Shown here: positions 61,056-64,000 of the stretch, piece after piece | How positions within the stretch are numbered: position 1 is the first letter of the stretch | Layout: every line of letters starts with the position of its first letter | The notes under the pieces: model-generated | The model's input: only the letters and a program-made list of their open reading frames with translations | Databases searched by the model: none | What the model was told of the DNA's origin: nothing | Position numbers and translations under genes: made by a program | DNA from: Arthrobacter sp. Alg241-R88 | Lineage (GTDB): Bacteria; Actinomycetota; Actinomycetes; Actinomycetales; Micrococcaceae | Length of the DNA: 64,000 nt | Direction of reading: 5' to 3' | Assembly (NCBI RefSeq): GCF_900537115.1 | Contig: NZ_UNRG01000002.1 | Coordinates: forward strand, 434,591 to 498,590

Positions 61056-63170
61056 TCAGTTGCGCTTGCCTGCAACGGTACGGGCTATCAGCACCTTTTC
61101 GTCCACCGGGGCCTGGCCGTTGGCGCGCTGGCTCCGAAAGTAGGCGCGGGCCTCGTCCTGCCGCTTTTTCTCGGCACCGGTGGCGATGGTTGCTCGCACG
61201 TGCTGCTCGCCGTAACCGAAGGCGTCCACCAGGTCCACGGCATGCGGGCGGAGTTTGACCAGCAGCCGGTTGATGTACTCGCCCACCGTGCGGCCCCGCT
61301 GCATGGAAAGGCGGCCGTTCATGAGGTACCAGGACAGGTTTTTTTCGATCAGGGAGAGGCCGAAGAGGTCGCGCAGCCAGGTCAGCACCTGTTTCGTGCC
61401 GGGATCGGTGACAGCGCGGAGCGCGTCCGTGAACGCCTCCCACTGGAGCAGCTCGGCGTGCGCCTGGGCTGCGTCGATGAGTTCATTCTGGTGCCGGTTG
61501 AATAGGGCCGCACCCTTCTCCTGCGACAATCTGCCCGTGCCCTTAAGCGCTGTGGCAGCTTCAGCCACCATGGTCTGGACACGGTCGGTGAGGAGCGCGC
61601 GCTGGCTTTCCTCGTCCCGCAGCGCAATGGCCGCCTTCTGCACGGAACCGGTGTCCGCGACGAACTGTGCCACCTGGCGCAGGCCGGTGCGGTGGATGGC
61701 GGCGCCGGTAGCCTGGCCCACCACGTAACGGGCCAGCACTCCGAAGTCGACACTGCGGAATTCCTTGGCGTAGTCAGCCAGCAGCCGTTTGGCGACGAGC
61801 TGCAGCAGCACGGTGTTGTCGCCCTCGAAGGTGGCGTAGACGTCCAGGTCGGCCCGCAGCGACGCGAAGCGGTTCTCGATCAGGAACCCGGCGCCGCCGC
61901 AGGCTTCGCGGCATTCCTGCAGGGTATCCAGGGCATGCCAGGTGCTCAGCGGTTTCAGTGCTGCAGCGAGGGTTTCCAGGTCCTGGCGGTCTTCGTCCGT
62001 GTCATGGGCGCCGGAGAACACGTCGTCGAATTTTTCCAGCAGCTGCTCGTGCGCGAAGCTGGCCGCGTACGTGGTGGCCAGCCGCGTGAACAGGCGCTTT
62101 TGGTGGCGCTGGTAATCGAGGAGCACTTCCTCCTCGGTGTGGGATGAGGCATTGAACTGGCGGCGCTCGGTGGCGTACTGGATTGCCGCCTTCAAGGCCA
62201 CTTTGGATGCGGCCACGGCGGCGCCATCGAGGGATACCCGGCCCTGCACCAGGGTTCCCAGCATGGTGAAGAAGCGGCGGCCGGGGCTGGCGATGGGGGA
62301 GCTGTACCGGCCGTCGGCATCCACGTCCCCGTACCGGTTCAGCAGGTTGGTCCGGGGGATCCGGACATTGGTGAAGTGCAGCCTGCCGTTGTCGATGCCG
62401 TTGAGGCCGCCCTTAACACCGTCGTCCTCGCCTCCGATGCCCGGCAGGAATTCTTTTGTCGCGGGGTCCCGGAGATCCACATAGAACGCGTGAACCCCGT
62501 GGTTGACGCCCCGGGTAACCAGCTGGGCGAAGACCACTGCGCCCAGGCCGTCAGTGGCCGCGTTTCCGATGTAGTCCTTCCAGGCAGCACGGAAGGGGGT
62601 GTGCACGACGAATTCGTCAGTGGAGGGGTCGTAGGTGGCGGTGGTGGCGATGCTGGCCACGTCCGAGCCGTGCCCTGTCTCCGTCATGGCGAAGCACCCC
62701 GGGATCTCGAGGTTCATGATGCCCGGAAGCCATCTGGCGTGGTGTTCGGCAGTCCCGAGGTGCATAACCGCGGAACCAAAGAGCCCCCATTGGACGCCGG
62801 CTTTGATCTGCAGCGAAGGGTCCGCCACCACCAGTTCCTCAAAACCGGCAATGTTCCCGCCGTGGTCGTCCGAGCCGCCCAGGGACTCGGGAAACGCGCG
62901 GTGCACGGCCTCGTTCTCCACGAGGTATTGCAACTGGCCGAACACCCTGGCGCGGTGTTCAGTGTGCGTCAGGCCTTCGATCTTGTGCAGCTCGGGTGAC
63001 GCTGCGAGGTTCCGGGCCTGGAGCCGCACTGCGGCCCACTTGCCAAGGAGCTGCTCACCCAGCGCGTCGACGTCGACGGCGGGCTGTGCGGAGGCTGCTC
63101 CGGAGGCGGCAGCGGCCACCGTGGTGGGGCGGCGCCTGTTTCCAGCGGGACGGTCCACTAGTTCAGTCAT
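61056..63170 (-). CDS. Acyl-CoA oxidase / dehydrogenase family protein
   Basis: 704 aa from ATG 63170, with AAGGAC upstream. ACAD fold: PGCFAMTETGHGSDVASIAT (FAD/substrate loop), then RVSLDGAAVAASKVALKAAI and QECREACGGAGFLIENR with the flavin-binding loop, plus an oxidase-type C-terminal domain. Starts fatty-acyl-CoA oxidation. The TetR gene lies just upstream on the same strand and may control it. Confidence 0.9.
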   Translation of the reverse strand: MTELVDRPAGNRRRPTTVAAAASGAASAQPAVDVDALGEQLLGKWAAVRLQARNLAASPELHKIEGLTHTEHRARVFGQLQYLVENEAVHRAFPESLGGSDDHGGNIAGFEELVVADPSLQIKAGVQWGLFGSAVMHLGTAEHHARWLPGIMNLEIPGCFAMTETGHGSDVASIATTATYDPSTDEFVVHTPFRAAWKDYIGNAATDGLGAVVFAQLVTRGVNHGVHAFYVDLRDPATKEFLPGIGGEDDGVKGGLNGIDNGRLHFTNVRIPRTNLLNRYGDVDADGRYSSPIASPGRRFFTMLGTLVQGRVSLDGAAVAASKVALKAAIQYATERRQFNASSHTEEEVLLDYQRHQKRLFTRLATTYAASFAHEQLLEKFDDVFSGAHDTDEDRQDLETLAAALKPLSTWHALDTLQECREACGGAGFLIENRFASLRADLDVYATFEGDNTVLLQLVAKRLLADYAKEFRSVDFGVLARYVVGQATGAAIHRTGLRQVAQFVADTGSVQKAAIALRDEESQRALLTDRVQTMVAEAATALKGTGRLSQEKGAALFNRHQNELIDAAQAHAELLQWEAFTDALRAVTDPGTKQVLTWLRDLFGLSLIEKNLSWYLMNGRLSMQRGRTVGEYINRLLVKLRPHAVDLVDAFGYGEQHVRATIATGAEKKRQDEARAYFRSQRANGQAPVDEKVLIARTVAGKRN

Positions 63171-63231
63171 GTCAATGTCCTTCGTTGGTGCTGACAGATG
63201 GGTTGGTGGTGCTGCGGCAAAGCAAGGGGGA

Positions 63232-63930
63232 TCACGCGTCGGGGGCGGACAGCTTGGGCAGTTCAGGAGCGATGCCAACGCACAGCCAGGCGGTGATCTG
63301 CCGCGCCATCGCCTCCTGCCCTGGTTTTGTTGGGGAGTCCGGCGTACTTAGCCACTGTTCACCGGCGTTCCGGACCAGCCCGATTGCCGCTTTGGGCCAG
63401 TAGCCGATGACGGCCTCCTTGCCGTCCCCCAAATGCGAACGCATGGGGGTGGCAATCATGTCGGCGACGGCTTCAAAGAAGTGTCCCAGCGCAGCCGATC
63501 CCGCCGCAGGATCCCGCGTAGTTGCCGGTTCCGCTGCGGCATGACGTGTCACAAAGGTGTAGACGTTGGGGCTCGTACTGGCCATCTGAAGGTAGGCGGT
63601 GACCATTGCCAGCAAACCTTCACGCGGAGTGACGGCGCTCTGTGCAGCCTCCTGGATCCGGCGCTGCATCTGGCTGAGGACAACTTCGCCCACAGCCTGC
63701 TGCAGCCCGGCCTTGTCCCCGAAATAGCGGTAGAAGACAGACTTGGAGGTACCCGCGGCGGCGGCAATGTCCTCCATGGAGGCGTCGCTGCCCAGTGCGT
63801 GCACCGCCCGGCGGGCTGACTTGATCAGCTCCCTGCGCCGCTCCTCCCGGTGGCTCTGCCAGCGGGACGAGCGGCCGTCACCAGGCCCGGCGGCAACGGC
63901 GGGCATCTGCCCTGCTTCCTGGATGTTCAC
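63232..63930 (-). CDS. TetR family transcriptional regulator
   Basis: 232 aa from GTG 63930. N-terminal helix-turn-helix (SREERRRELIKSARRA-like helix 1; MEDIAAAAGTSKSVFYRYFG) and a ligand-binding C-terminal domain. The start was chosen because the perfect operator at 63931-63961 immediately precedes it; a longer frame to 63999 would place the operator inside the gene. It likely represses itself and the divergent gene, and perhaps the acyl-CoA oxidase downstream. Confidence 0.9.
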   Translation of the reverse strand: MNIQEAGQMPAVAAGPGDGRSSRWQSHREERRRELIKSARRAVHALGSDASMEDIAAAAGTSKSVFYRYFGDKAGLQQAVGEVVLSQMQRRIQEAAQSAVTPREGLLAMVTAYLQMASTSPNVYTFVTRHAAAEPATTRDPAAGSAALGHFFEAVADMIATPMRSHLGDGKEAVIGYWPKAAIGLVRNAGEQWLSTPDSPTKPGQEAMARQITAWLCVGIAPELPKLSAPDA

Positions 63931-63961
63931 GATACCCAGCGTATCAGGTACGCTGGGTATC
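63931..63961. promoter_or_regulatory. TetR operator, perfect 31-bp palindrome
   Basis: Arms GATACCCAGCGTA (63931-63943) and TACGCTGGGTATC (63949-63961) with spacer TCAGG. It touches the tetR start codon and lies about 30 bp before the divergent start at 63992, as expected for an autoregulated TetR pair. Confidence 0.9.
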
Positions 63962-63991
63962 GGTAATCGAACGTGACCCGAGGAGATAGCC

Positions 63992-64000
63992 ATGTCCATT
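63992..64000 (+). CDS. Start of divergent gene, cut by window end
   Basis: ATG 63992 with AGGAG 7 nt upstream begins a gene of which only three codons are visible. Its position opposite TetR across the operator suggests that TetR regulates it. Product unknown. Confidence 0.7.

Overview
This window looks like chromosomal DNA from a high-GC actinobacterium of the Micrococcaceae (Arthrobacter/Pseudarthrobacter type). That is inferred from strong GC bias at third codon positions, many ATGA-coupled operons, actinobacterial-type GlgC/GlgA, a DUF3099-SURF1-YbaK neighbourhood, an ECF biotin transporter and an LmeA-type lipoprotein family member. No rRNA, tRNA, CRISPR array, transposase, integrase or phage gene was recognised.

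Layout. 0-3.3 kb: a thiolase converging on the biotin ECF transporter operon bioY-bioM-bioN. 3.3-24 kb: an accessory island with visibly lower GC than its flanks. It holds many short genes: small membrane proteins, orphan lipoproteins, SUFU, DUF2199, DUF4166 and DUF4190 proteins, an ECF sigma factor with its membrane partner, a copper chaperone behind a CsoR-type operator, and an MFS pump with an AhpD-like protein. It also holds several broken genes (SRPBCC, GNAT and VOC pseudogenes and a truncated ORF). 24-64 kb: ordinary core-like chromosome. This part contains DUF808, a CPBP protease, prolyl aminopeptidase, a spore-photoproduct-lyase-like radical SAM protein, ArfB, a multicopper oxidase with a Tat-exported partner, a beta-lactamase-fold hydrolase, an ABC-F ATPase, YbaK, SURF1, FabG plus an enoyl-reductase-like SDR, SerB, an ABC ATPase, a TSUP permease, TrmH, L31 type B, a lipoate ligase-like protein, PepN and YeiH. 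It continues with a three-gene ATP-grasp/alpha-E/transglutaminase operon, a PPOX protein, a zinc-ribbon SDR, divergent glgC/glgA, an acyl-CoA oxidase and a TetR regulator with a perfect 31-bp operator.

Main discovery candidate. The island carries a family of 44-bp intergenic elements with a fixed architecture: a 12-nt arm TGTCTCGAAACC, a 6-nt spacer, then a 26-bp palindrome of two inverted arms around a central dinucleotide (TA or AA). Seven complete copies and two degenerate ones lie between 4.78 and 21.1 kb, and I found none in the 24-64 kb core. They divide the island into blocks, some holding a single gene. The two AA-centred copies are each followed, at nearly the same spacing, by two more conserved motifs, giving a composite of about 200 bp that resembles a serine-resolvase res site (subsites I, II and III). 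A third copy of the middle motif sits inverted near the right edge of the island. My inference is a recombination-site-delimited gene-cassette array acted on by a recombinase encoded elsewhere. REP-like elements are the main alternative. Nothing here proves mobility.

How the genes work together. BioYMN imports biotin. FabG and the adjacent SDR may supply two steps of fatty-acid elongation. GlgC and GlgA make glycogen. The ATP-grasp, alpha-E and transglutaminase genes form a predicted peptide-ligation operon. TetR probably represses itself and the divergent gene whose first codons close the window.
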